A stretch of DNA of 64,000 nt, taken from the NCBI GenBank assembly GCA_963781025.1, contig CAWADU010000003.1:1364001-1428000 (forward strand). Direction: 5' to 3'. Positions 1-8,043 of the stretch are shown one piece after another. This DNA comes from Tardibacter sp963781025 (lineage in GTDB: Bacteria > Pseudomonadota > Alphaproteobacteria > Sphingomonadales > Sphingomonadaceae). Every line of letters starts with the position of its first letter. Positions within the stretch are counted from its first letter, which is position 1. The position numbers and the translations under genes were made by a program. The notes beneath the pieces were generated by a model. It worked only from the letters and a program-made list of their open reading frames with translations, had not been told where the DNA came from and made no database searches.

Positions 1-1
1 C

Positions 2-1179
2 ATCCTGATCCGCGTCATCGACGGCGTGGTGAAAAAGGGCCAGCAGGTCAAGTTCATGCAGGCCGGCTCGACCCATCTGATCGACCGGGTCGGCGCGTTC
101 CGTCCCAAGATCGAGGCGCTCGACGCGCTGGGCCCCGGCGAGGTCGGCTTCATCACCGCGCAGATCAAGGAAGTGGCGCAGACCGCGGTCGGCGACACCA
201 TCACCGACGCGAAGAAGCCGACGGCAACGGCGCTGCCGGGGTTCAAGCTGGTCCAGCCCGTGGTGTTCTGCGGGCTGTTCCCGGTCGATGCCAACGACTT
301 TGAAAAGCTGCGCGATAGCATGTACCGGCTGCGGCTGAACGATGCGTCATTCAGCTTCGAGATGGAAACGTCCGCCGCGCTCGGCTTCGGTTTCCGTTGC
401 GGCTTTCTGGGGCTGTTGCATCTGGAGATCATCCAGGAGCGGCTGACCCGCGAATACGATCTCGACCTGATCACCACCGCGCCATCGGTCGTCTACAAGG
501 TCCACATGAACGACGGGAAGGTGACGCGAGCTTCACAACCCCGCCGACATGCCCGATCCGGTCTATATCGATCATATCGAGGAGCCGTGGATCGAGGCGA
601 CGATCTACGTGCCCGACGAATATCTCGGGTTCCATCCTGAAGCTGTGCCAGGATCGGCGGGGCATTCAGAAGAACCTCACCTATGTCGGCGGGCGCGCGC
701 AACTCACCTACGAGCTGCCCTTGAACGAGGTGGTGTTCGACTTCTACGACCGGCTGAAATCGATCAGCCGCGGCTATGCCAGCTTCGATTATCACCAGAT
801 CGGCCACCGCGAGGGCGATCTCGTCAAGATGTCGATCCTGGTCAACGCCGAGCCTGTCGATGCCTTGTCGATGATCGTCCATCGCGATGCCGCCGAGGCG
901 CGCGGCCGCCATATGTGCGAGCGGCTGAAGGACCTGATCCCGCGCCACCTGTTCAAGATTCCGATCCAGGCGGCGATCGGCGGCCGCGTCATCGCCCGGG
1001 AAACCATCGCCGCGCTCCGGAAGGACGTTACCGCGAAATGCTATGGCGGCGACATCAGCCGCAAAAAGAAGCTCCTCGACAAGCAGAAGGAAGGCAAGAA
1101 GCGGATGCGCGAGTATGGCAGCGTGCAGATCCCGCAGGAAGCCTTCATCGCCGCGCTGCGCATGGGCGACGACGGCTGA
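2..1179 (+). pseudogene. lepA: Elongation factor 4 (LepA), 3' part, two frameshifts
   Basis: C-terminal two thirds of the ribosome back-translocating GTPase LepA/EF4; the GTPase domain lies upstream of the window. The reading frame is open from base 2. Visible landmarks are ALGFGFRCGFLGLLHLEII, SRGYASFDYHQIGHREGDLV in the EF-G-like domain V, and the LepA-specific C-terminal domain with GGDISRKKKLLDKQKEGKKR. The protein is read in three successive frames: frame 2 up to about base 526, frame 3 from about 528 to 629, and frame 1 from 631 to the stop. Each switch is explained by one extra base, near 527 (before gag ctt cac) and at the tt of 630-631. All family blocks are otherwise present and in order. 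LepA is nearly universal in bacteria, so sequencing or assembly error is at least as likely as real inactivation. Confidence 0.93.
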
Positions 1180-1292
1180 CACCCCAGGGCGGACGAAGTC
1201 AACTTCGTCAAATTCGAGGCCACCCGGCACCCGCCATCCGCGGGGCCTGCCGGAACATGAAAAAACAGGCGGCATATCGAACAATCACCGGC

Positions 1293-1320
1293 TTGTGCAC
1301 GCGCGATCCACGGCTATAAG
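1293..1320 (+). promoter_or_regulatory. Candidate sigma-70-type promoter of tRNA-Ser
   Basis: TTGTGC at 1293-1298 and TATAAG at 1315-1320 are separated by 16 bp, and the -10 element ends 12 bp before the tRNA. Spacing and position suit a promoter for the tRNA gene. This is motif matching by eye only. Confidence 0.45.
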
Positions 1321-1332
1321 GCGCTGCTCAAC

Positions 1333-1423
1333 GGAGCGGTGGCCGAGTGGTCGAAGGCGCACGCCTGGAAAGTGTGTAACGGTCAAAAGCCGTTCGAGGG
1401 TTCGAATCCCTCCCGCTCCGCCA
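1333..1423 (+). tRNA. tRNA-Ser (GGA anticodon)
   Basis: A 91-nt class II tRNA with a long variable arm. The acceptor strand ggagcgg (1333-1339) pairs with ccgctcc (1413-1419), followed by discriminator G and an encoded CCA (1421-1423). The anticodon loop ctggaaa places anticodon GGA, which reads UCC/UCU serine codons. The T arm contains gttcgaatc. The long extra arm is as expected for serine. The gene lies 153 bp after lepA. Serine tRNA 3' ends are frequent integration targets, and accessory DNA follows here, but no integrase is visible. Confidence 0.96.
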
Positions 1424-1845
1424 TTACACCTTGATTTTATTTATATTTTTTCAAACCAAGGCATCGGTTCCCATAACCGCCCCCCCGATAGCGCGCTTGC
1501 TTGAAGCCGGACGCCACGGGACAATTCCGCTCGAAAGCGCTGGCCGCACCTACCTGCCGGATTGGGGTGCGATGATAGGGCTTCAAGACGGGATCGCATT
1601 CAGGCGACGGCACCAAAAGCTGGGACAGGGGCGCACACCCTACGCGACAAATCGCGGCTGGAAATGGCGGAGTGGCGCGGGTTTCCAGACGTGGCAGCTT
1701 CTCAGTCAAAAATGACTTGCGACTTGGATTTGATTGAAAGGGCCGTTTTCTGCTCGTGTGCGGCAAATCATTTTCAATTTTCGTCTCACACATGTGACTT
1801 AAAGCAACCATCGCCATAAGAAGGTCGCGTTTGGGAGGGATTCGG
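1424..1845. other. Non-coding interval after tRNA-Ser
   Basis: About 420 bp between the tRNA and the next gene. It starts with an AT-rich stretch (1433-1455) that could help end tRNA transcription, although I see no clear hairpin. Short open frames exist on both strands, but none shows a recognisable motif, a ribosome binding site or sphingomonad-like codon use. I see no gene here. Confidence 0.5.
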
Positions 1846-2214
1846 ATGAAATTGCTACGGGTAAGCCTTTCTAGCTTCGCGCTACTGTTGTCAGCACCAG
1901 CCTTCGCAGGTTTCATGGACGGTGCCGGTGCTGTGGCGAAGCTAATGGCGCAGTATAAAGGGCGGCCCGCCCAAGAGTTGGTCGATGCACTTGGGGATGC
2001 GACGGACCAGAAGCAGGTGCTCGATAATATCGTCATTTCCGGCGGCTTCGACTTAGATGATGGCCCTAGCTGCACTTGGAAAATCGTGGCGGACAAGGAT
2101 CGGATCATCAAAGACATCAGTGTGTTTGGGAATCCTTGGGGATGCGGCCCGGTCGCCAAAAACCTGAAGAAATTTATGAAAGAGCATCCGCTACCACTAC
2201 CTTCGGCAAGCTAG
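1846..2214 (+). CDS. Small exported hypothetical protein
   Basis: Predicted 122-residue protein whose first 21 residues form a standard Sec signal peptide (basic MKLLR, hydrophobic core, AFA before the cleavage site). The mature part of about 100 residues holds two cysteines, one in GPSCTW and one in NPWGCGP, which could form a disulfide in the periplasm. The layout of a W followed by a GNPWGC turn loosely recalls small envelope lipoproteins, but there is no lipobox and I do not assign a family. The start chosen is the ATG at 1846, because the signal peptide begins there; an in-frame start 15 bp upstream would add MGGIR. Base composition is less GC-rich than in neighbouring housekeeping genes, fitting an accessory patch after the tRNA. 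Confidence 0.6.
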   Translation: MKLLRVSLSSFALLLSAPAFAGFMDGAGAVAKLMAQYKGRPAQELVDALGDATDQKQVLDNIVISGGFDLDDGPSCTWKIVADKDRIIKDISVFGNPWGCGPVAKNLKKFMKEHPLPLPSAS

Positions 2215-2471
2215 CCGCAGTTCTGCACCAGCCGCGCAATCTCCTTCAGGTATCGAGCCGCCGCCATTGCTTCGGCAGATCGTGCGCCGTGTTTGCGGGC
2301 ATTCCTATTTCCTTCCGGCGCACCCGGATTCGTGCCGCCGTGCATCCTGCATCGGCTCCGTCCCTTCACGGCTGGGGATTGGCACTCCGTTCCCAAACGG
2401 GTCCGCGCCAAGCAGCGCGGGGCCGACGCCAGCCGCTCCGGTTGCATGGGATTGATCGACGGCTTTTCCAT
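2211..2471 (-). CDS. HGG-motif small protein (HGGTNPGAPEGNRNA)
   Basis: An 86-residue basic protein with the motif HGGTNPGAPEGNRNARKHG in its middle, preceded by two short Cys-containing segments (APRCLARTRLGTECQSPAVKG reads as C-x7-C, then SRCRMHGG). Small proteins with Cys, HGG and GNRNAxKHG elements recur in alphaproteobacterial genomes and prophages; their function is unknown to me, although some are labelled glucan biosynthesis protein without good reason. The three Cys and one His could bind a metal, which is inference. The start is put at the ATG at 2471; an ATG at 2510 would add 13 residues. It overlaps the ORF at 2305-2691 on the same strand in another frame by up to 167 bp. Its last 4 bp overlap tail-to-tail with the gene at 1846-2214. 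Confidence 0.6.
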   Translation of the reverse strand: MEKPSINPMQPERLASAPRCLARTRLGTECQSPAVKGRSRCRMHGGTNPGAPEGNRNARKHGARSAEAMAAARYLKEIARLVQNCG

Positions 2472-2691
2472 TTTCCTGTCCCCCGGCGTGATGGTGGAAT
2501 TGATCGGCAATGACGGCCTGCCCGCCCTCGTTCACATGCACATGGCGCACCGTTTGCTCGCGCGGCTGGTGCAGTTTGGTCAATGCCTCAAGCGTCGCTC
2601 GGCTTTGGGCCTGAGCCTTCATGGCGATGCAGGCATAGGTTTCCGTCGCGCCAAGATATTCGCCCATGTTGAGCGCCATGCGCCGGGGCAT
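2305..2691 (-). CDS. Phage-type small ORF, probably truncated
   Basis: A 128-codon frame with a well-formed first half: a helical part ending in AMKAQAQSRATLEALTKL, then HQPREQTVRHVHVNEGGQAV and a His-rich FHHH. This resembles the C-terminal part of phage-associated small proteins that pair with the HGG-motif protein. The second half is biased (many G, R, P and H) and overlaps the HGG gene in another frame, so it may be only a by-product. The ATG at 2691 follows the stop codon of the TonB receptor gene with no gap, so an N-terminal part of an older gene may have been lost at this junction. Function unknown. Confidence 0.45.
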   Translation of the reverse strand: MPRRMALNMGEYLGATETYACIAMKAQAQSRATLEALTKLHQPREQTVRHVHVNEGGQAVIADQFHHHAGGQENGKAVDQSHATGAAGVGPALLGADPFGNGVPIPSREGTEPMQDARRHESGCAGRK

Positions 2692-5076
2692 CTAGAAGTC
2701 ACGACTGAAGCGAATGCCCACAGTCCGGGGTTGAAGGGGGGTTTGCTGATCGCTAGTTGAAAAAGCGAACGGATTGCCAAAGGCAAAACTGTTGGCGCGG
2801 GTATCGAAGACATTGTCCATGAAGAGCTGAAAGGACCAGCCTTCATTCGCGATCCCCGTCCGGATATTGACAAGGGTATAGTCCCCCATCGGTGGATCAT
2901 GCTCGGCAGTCAACGCGAGGCGAGACCTTCCCGTGTAGTTCAGGCTGACATCGGTTGATGACGTCCAGCGGTCGTTCACCGCCACATCGTAACGGACGGT
3001 GACGTGGCCCGATCCCCGGGAAATGCCAGGCAGATCGTGGTCAAATTTGGCAAATGCGGGGTAAGGTTTGAGCGTGGGGTCGTTCAGCAACCCGCCCGCC
3101 CGGATCGATAGCCGTCCGGAGATGCGCAGCGCGGCCTCCGCTTCGATACCGATGTTGAAGCCGCGGCCGATATTGGCGGTATAGGTCAGTCCGCTGGGGA
3201 GCAGCTTTTCGGATTGTATATCGCTCCAGCGGAAGCCGAAAAGCGCAGAACTAAGCTTGAGGCTTCCGTCGAACAACGTCAGCCGCGTGCCAAGTTCGGC
3301 ACTCCATAAGCGATCCGGCGAAAACCGTCCCGCGGGGCTGTCGGGATCCGGAACACCCGAGGTGCTGGCATTGATGCCGCCAAAGCGATAGCCCTGTGCG
3401 ACCTGGGCATAAACCATCGCCGTGTCCGCCGGCTGATAGCGGATGATCGCCAATGGCGTGAGGCGATAACCACGGGCGTCCCTGTCGGATGTCGGTGTCA
3501 TGCCGCCTGCATCGAAACGGGAAGCATCCGCACTCAATTTGTAACGAAGCGCGCGTACCCCCGCCGATACAGTCCAGCTATGGTTCAAAGCGAGATCGGC
3601 CTTCGCGAACAAGGCGATTTCGAGGACATTATCGCGACTGCGCTGACCATAAAGCGCCGCCCCGGACGCGACATCGGTCAGGATGCCTTGGTAGTGATCG
3701 CTGTTGTTCAATATCGAAAAGCCAGCCAACCAGTTAAACCGCCCTTCATCATCGGACGCCAGCCGCGTTTCATGCGTAAACATGCGAATTCTGTCACGTT
3801 CTTCAAAGCCCGCGAGCATCGACTGTTGACCAGCAAGAGCCAGAGCGGCCGAGGTGGCATCATAAATACTGCTGAGATCATGCTTAACAAAGGCGGAAGT
3901 CGATGACAGATGTGCCCCGAACAGCGTGCCTTCCAGGGCAAGCCTGGCTTGGCGAAAATCATTATCATGGGGTTCCGCAAGCCGATTGGCACGGCTGAGG
4001 GAACCCAGGCCCTGGGTGACGTAATGGGTGTCGCGCGACGCGATGTCTTGAACCACCAGGCCGGCTTCGATGAACCAGTCGTCGGCCAGGGTCGCTCGCA
4101 CGGTTCCGCGGGCGCCGGTCACCGCCGTCCTGTTGACGTTCGGACCAAGGTTCGGATCGTCGATGTAGCCGCCGTCGATCTCACGGTACGCCGCCACACG
4201 CACCGCCAGTTGGTCAGGCGCGAGCGGTGCATTGGCCACCCCCTCAACGCGATAGCCAGCGGAGCCATGCCTTATGTTGGACACTTCTCCTGAAACCGAT
4301 CCAGACCAGTCGGAAAGGTCCGGTTCCTTGGGAACGATGCGATAAATTCCACCAAGCGTACCAGCGCTGTAAAGCATGCCCTGCGGACCACGAAGCACCT
4401 CCAGCCGATCGATATCGACGAGGCGCAGATCCGGATCGGGCGCGCTGTAATTGACGCGTGCATCATTAAAGTAGATAGCGACGGTGGACTGCATCCGGCC
4501 GCCGAGCACGCCGTCCGACAAACCGCGGACGAACAGCTTGTTCCGGCCCGGCCCCAGATTGGTTACGGTCAAGCCCGCGATTTCCAGCGCCGCATCGTTG
4601 GTGGATATCATGCCCGTGCGGGCAAGTTCATTGCCGGCCAATACGCCGATCGAAAAAGAGGCTTCGTTGATCGGCACGGCCTGTTTCGTCGCCGTGACGA
4701 TGATATCGGATTTGGAGAGGTTATTGGGTGGAACGGGATTGGCGTTCAAGGATTGCGGTTTTACCACGATCCTGAAAGTGCCAGCGTTGACCATTTCGAA
4801 TCCTAGTCCCGTCCCTTCAAGCAGGCGGCGCAATCCCTGCTCAACCGGATAGCGTCCCTTCAGCTTGTTGCCGGGGATATCCGGCAGCGTTCTGGAAATA
4901 CCGATCGTCACATTCGCCTGGATTCCGAATGCTATCAGTGCCTTGCCGACCGATTGAACATTGATGTCAAACCTGATCTCCGGCGCTTCGGCGGCCGGCC
5001 GCGCCACGGCATCCGATGGGGAGGGAATGATGCTGAACGTCGCCAGCAGGGCAAGTATCTGATATTTCGATAGCAT
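2692..5076 (-). CDS. TonB-dependent receptor with STN signalling domain
   Basis: Outer-membrane receptor of about 794 residues. Order: signal peptide (MLSKYQILALLATF, cleavage near SDAVA), STN domain (about residues 30-110 of the precursor, with the secretin/TonB short domain pattern ending in GTFRIVV), plug domain (about 120-250, with IIVTATK, LFVRGL and LRGPQGMLYSAGTLGG), then a 22-strand type barrel ending in the aromatic VGIRFSRDF. The STN domain marks a transducer that signals to FecR when substrate binds. The start at 5076 is preferred because the signal peptide begins there; an ATG at 5136 would lie inside fecR. It is 4 bp downstream of fecR and last of the sigma/FecR/receptor unit. 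Substrate unknown: iron-siderophore or heme is usual, but sphingomonads use such receptors for many compounds. Confidence 0.92.
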   Translation of the reverse strand: MLSKYQILALLATFSIIPSPSDAVARPAAEAPEIRFDINVQSVGKALIAFGIQANVTIGISRTLPDIPGNKLKGRYPVEQGLRRLLEGTGLGFEMVNAGTFRIVVKPQSLNANPVPPNNLSKSDIIVTATKQAVPINEASFSIGVLAGNELARTGMISTNDAALEIAGLTVTNLGPGRNKLFVRGLSDGVLGGRMQSTVAIYFNDARVNYSAPDPDLRLVDIDRLEVLRGPQGMLYSAGTLGGIYRIVPKEPDLSDWSGSVSGEVSNIRHGSAGYRVEGVANAPLAPDQLAVRVAAYREIDGGYIDDPNLGPNVNRTAVTGARGTVRATLADDWFIEAGLVVQDIASRDTHYVTQGLGSLSRANRLAEPHDNDFRQARLALEGTLFGAHLSSTSAFVKHDLSSIYDATSAALALAGQQSMLAGFEERDRIRMFTHETRLASDDEGRFNWLAGFSILNNSDHYQGILTDVASGAALYGQRSRDNVLEIALFAKADLALNHSWTVSAGVRALRYKLSADASRFDAGGMTPTSDRDARGYRLTPLAIIRYQPADTAMVYAQVAQGYRFGGINASTSGVPDPDSPAGRFSPDRLWSAELGTRLTLFDGSLKLSSALFGFRWSDIQSEKLLPSGLTYTANIGRGFNIGIEAEAALRISGRLSIRAGGLLNDPTLKPYPAFAKFDHDLPGISRGSGHVTVRYDVAVNDRWTSSTDVSLNYTGRSRLALTAEHDPPMGDYTLVNIRTGIANEGWSFQLFMDNVFDTRANSFAFGNPFAFSTSDQQTPLQPRTVGIRFSRDF

Positions 5077-5080
5077 GCCT

Positions 5081-6085
5081 CTACCGTGCAGAAATACGAA
5101 CACCATGTCCCAATTTCTGGGCAGTGACAGGAACAAGGGCTTCGAGGTTGTCGAGCATCGCCTGCTTCTTGCCGAGGATCAATACGCCGGTGAAGCGTAG
5201 ATGTTGCGCTTTCGAATCCACAATTATCGGTTCACCGAAATAACGGCTCAAGTCAGCGGCTACTTGTGACAGGGCCGCATTTTCGTAAACCAATTTTCCC
5301 ATGCGCCATGCCGTTACGTGATCCACATCGACGGGTTTGACGACGGCCTGATTGCCCAATGTGTCGTACACAAGCTGCTTGCCCCGGTCGAGCCTGACGC
5401 GTTCAGCGGGATTGCCGCCCCTCGTGCCCACGTCGACGACGCCTTCGGCAACGGTAACCGTCATGCGATTGGCATCGGTAACAATATTGAAAACCGTGCC
5501 GACGTCACGCACCTGTTGTTCGCCCACGGTCACGACAAACGGCCGCGCCGCATCGTGCGCAACCTCGAACAAGGCTTCGCCATGGTCGAGAACGAGTTGG
5601 CGTTCCTCCTTGCCGATCGTCGCCCTGATCTGGGTCAATGCGTTGAGATGGAGTTTCGAACCATCGGCCAATACAATCATCCGCCGCTCTCCAGGGCCAG
5701 TTTGGTAATCCTGGAACTGAGGCCGGTCGGCGAAATAAAGTTGAACGCATATGAGTGCGACCAGCGCCGCCGCGATCGCCATCACGGGACGGATCCAGCG
5801 CATGCCCGGCGTTTCTCGTTGTGCAGCCAGATCCACAATCGCGGCGGATAGTCTGCAAGCGTCATCATCTGCGGAACGGAGCTTTTCCCGATGTTCGGCA
5901 ACCTCGGCGGCCAGCAATTCGACTTCGTCATATGCCAGACGATTGGCCGGATCAGCTTCCAGCCATTCGGTAAAGCGTTCCCAACTTTCCACGGGGGCGT
6001 CGGGAAATTGCAGCCGCACGTGCCAGTTCGCCGCTTCTTCGCGACGCCGGTCAGTCACGTCCCGGTGCTGTCCTTCCCCAATCAT
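5081..6085 (-). CDS. fecR: FecR-family anti-sigma sensor
   Basis: Inner-membrane regulator of 334 residues that holds the ECF sigma factor and receives the signal from the receptor STN domain. The N-terminal cytoplasmic part (about 10-60) has the FecR N-terminal pattern (EAANWHVRLQ, SWERFTEWLEADPANRLAYD). One transmembrane helix lies at about 97-116 (WIRPVMAIAAALVALICVQL). The periplasmic FecR domain follows (about 125-225, LADGSKLHLNALTQIRA, LDHGEALFEVAHDAARPFVV, GTVFNI). The C-terminal segment (about 250-330) has the DUF4974-like pattern with DLSRYFGEPI. It lies 98 bp after the sigma gene and 4 bp before the receptor gene, on the same strand. Confidence 0.92.
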   Translation of the reverse strand: MIGEGQHRDVTDRRREEAANWHVRLQFPDAPVESWERFTEWLEADPANRLAYDEVELLAAEVAEHREKLRSADDDACRLSAAIVDLAAQRETPGMRWIRPVMAIAAALVALICVQLYFADRPQFQDYQTGPGERRMIVLADGSKLHLNALTQIRATIGKEERQLVLDHGEALFEVAHDAARPFVVTVGEQQVRDVGTVFNIVTDANRMTVTVAEGVVDVGTRGGNPAERVRLDRGKQLVYDTLGNQAVVKPVDVDHVTAWRMGKLVYENAALSQVAADLSRYFGEPIIVDSKAQHLRFTGVLILGKKQAMLDNLEALVPVTAQKLGHGVRISAR

Positions 6086-6183
6086 CTCATACTTGCCCCA
6101 AACCCTTCGTTCGCCGATTGTGCGGTCCTTTGTTGATCCATTCTTTAGCAGACGCCGCTGGTCGTGTTTTACCCCAGCCCGGC

Positions 6184-6726
6184 CTAATCCAACTTATCCA
6201 TCGCGCAAAGCAAATGCCGCATGGCAACAGCAATGCTCTTTTCCACGGCGCTCCGTGAAACACCAAGCTCCGCTGCGATATCGGCATGACCCACACCTTC
6301 CAGTTTGTGGCGGATAAAGACTCTCCTGGCCTGTAGCGGCAAATTTTCGACCGCCCGGTTGAGTTGTTCGAGCCGCTGCCGTTCCTGCAGTATCTGTTCA
6401 GCGGAAGGCGCGTCGGCGATGGCTATGCCGCCGATCTGAACTGTCACGCTTTCCACCCATGCATTATCGCGCCGTTCCCGCCGACTGCGCTGCCGAACGT
6501 GATCGAGCGCGGCATTAGCGGCGATACGATAAAGATATCCAAGGGAAGAGCTTAAATCCTCGGGCAGGTGCGCAAGGGCAAGCTTCAGATACACATCCTG
6601 AAGCACGTCCTCGGCTTCGCTTTCGCTCCCCAGGCGCGCGCGCAAAAACCGGAGCAGCGCAAGCCTGTGCTCTCCATAAGCTTCGGCCAACCGCTGATCG
6701 ATTTCCAACCTTACGCCTGTCGTCAC
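6184..6726 (-). CDS. ECF RNA polymerase sigma factor, FecI type
   Basis: A 180-residue ECF sigma factor. Region 2 lies at about 18-90 (RLAEAYGEHRLALLRFLRAR, EAEDVLQDVYLKLA, YLYRIAANAALDHVRQRSRR), a linker at about 90-125, and region 4 at about 125-172 (NLPLQARRVFIRHKLEGVGH, IAAELGVSRSAVEKSIA). Only sigma2 and sigma4 are present, as usual for ECF proteins. It is the first gene of the minus-strand unit with fecR and the TonB receptor, and is presumed to drive the receptor gene when FecR is triggered. I see no obvious ECF promoter between it and fecR, so the three genes may be one transcript. Confidence 0.93.
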   Translation of the reverse strand: MTTGVRLEIDQRLAEAYGEHRLALLRFLRARLGSESEAEDVLQDVYLKLALAHLPEDLSSSLGYLYRIAANAALDHVRQRSRRERRDNAWVESVTVQIGGIAIADAPSAEQILQERQRLEQLNRAVENLPLQARRVFIRHKLEGVGHADIAAELGVSRSAVEKSIAVAMRHLLCAMDKLD

Positions 6727-6845
6727 TCAATCTCCTTTGTAGATCACAGCATAACGGGTCGGTCCGAACAGGGGTACATATTAAAAGTTCATTTTCTCGC
6801 GAAAGTGGGCCTGAGGAACACCCGGATCGGTGGCGTCTCCACAGA

Positions 6846-8043
6846 ATGAGGATCGCCTTTCTATTCAATCACGACCAGATACACCAGATTCCTCACAGCC
6901 TGCCAATCGCGCTGGCGCTGGCGGAAAGCATGAAATCGCTGGAGATCATCGTCGCGACCACCAACCCCCGCTTGACGGCGGAAGTCGTCCGTCTCGGCGG
7001 TTCGACGATCGGGCGGGACATTCAACTGATCGAGCTTGGCTTGCGCACCCCGGTGTCACGAGCGTTGGCGCGCGCGCTGGAAGGTATCGTACCCGCAACA
7101 AAACTGCTCGTTTATCGCGACAATCTTGAATTCTTTCGTGGAACTCGACGCTTTGGTGGTCGCCGAAAAAACGTCGTTGATCCTGAAGTCGCGCTATGCG
7201 CTGGATCATCTGAAGATCATCCACACGCGCCACGGCGCGGGAGATCGCGCTATCGGTTTCGACAAGGCAAGCGCGCTCTTTGACCATATTCTCGTATCGG
7301 GTCCGAAGGTTCGTGATCGCCTGGTCACGGAAACGGGCATCGCGCCATCGAAGCTTTCCATGGTGGGTTATCCGAAGTTCGATATCGTGCCAAAGCAACG
7401 CCGCCAGCCACCGTTGCCGCAGGACGGCAGGCCGACCGTATTATATAATCCTCACGTCTCGCCCCATCTGTCGTCATGGTACAAAATGGGGCGGAGTGTG
7501 CTCGACTTTTTCCTGAAGAACGACGACTATAATTTGATCTTCGCGCCACATGTAATGCTGTTCGAACGGCCGTTCGTTCTCACCATCGACAAGTTCAGGA
7601 TCGACCGGCCGGGCGGCATCGATGAACGCTATCTACGCGCGGCCAACATCCATATCGACCTGGGCAGCCGCGCGTCGACCGACATGAGCTATACCAACGC
7701 CGCCGACATTTATCTGGGTGATGTTAGCAGTCAGGTTTATGAGTTTCTTCAGACGCCCCGCCCCTGCGTGTTCCTGAACGCGCACCACGTCAAATATGCG
7801 GGTGATCCCAATTATGCGCACTGGACGGCGGGGCCGGTCATCAACGATGTTTCCGCGCTGGGCGATGCACTGCAGGCTGCCGTAAACATGCAAAGCCTTT
7901 ACGGGCCGATTCAGCAGGAGCTGTTTGATCACAGCTTCGACCTGAATAGCGAACCCTCTTCGCAACGCGCGGCCAGCGCGATCGTGAATCTTCTGACGGG
8001 ACCGCAACAATCCGTCAAGGAAGGGCTGCGTGCCGTTGCCTGA
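6846..8043 (+). pseudogene. CDP-glycerol glycerophosphotransferase-like protein, frameshifted
   Basis: About 398 residues once one frameshift is repaired. The first 95 residues (MRIAFLFNHDQIHQIPHSLP onward) are in frame 3 and the rest in frame 1. The switch at ttcttt (about 7131-7135) needs one extra T. The N-terminal half looks like a GT-B Rossmann domain. The C-terminal half has IIHTRHGAGDRAIGF (the HG-G element of this family), PTVLYNPHVSPHLSSW, FAPHVMLFE and DIYLGDVSSQVYEFL, which match the donor-binding half of TagF/CDP-glycerol phosphotransferases. Such enzymes transfer glycerol phosphate or a related polyol phosphate to a lipid-linked or surface glycan. It heads a plus-strand cassette with a flippase (14-bp overlap), a GT4 and a PAP2 phosphatase. 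The acceptor is unknown. The frameshift may be a sequencing error in a T run. Confidence 0.8.
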
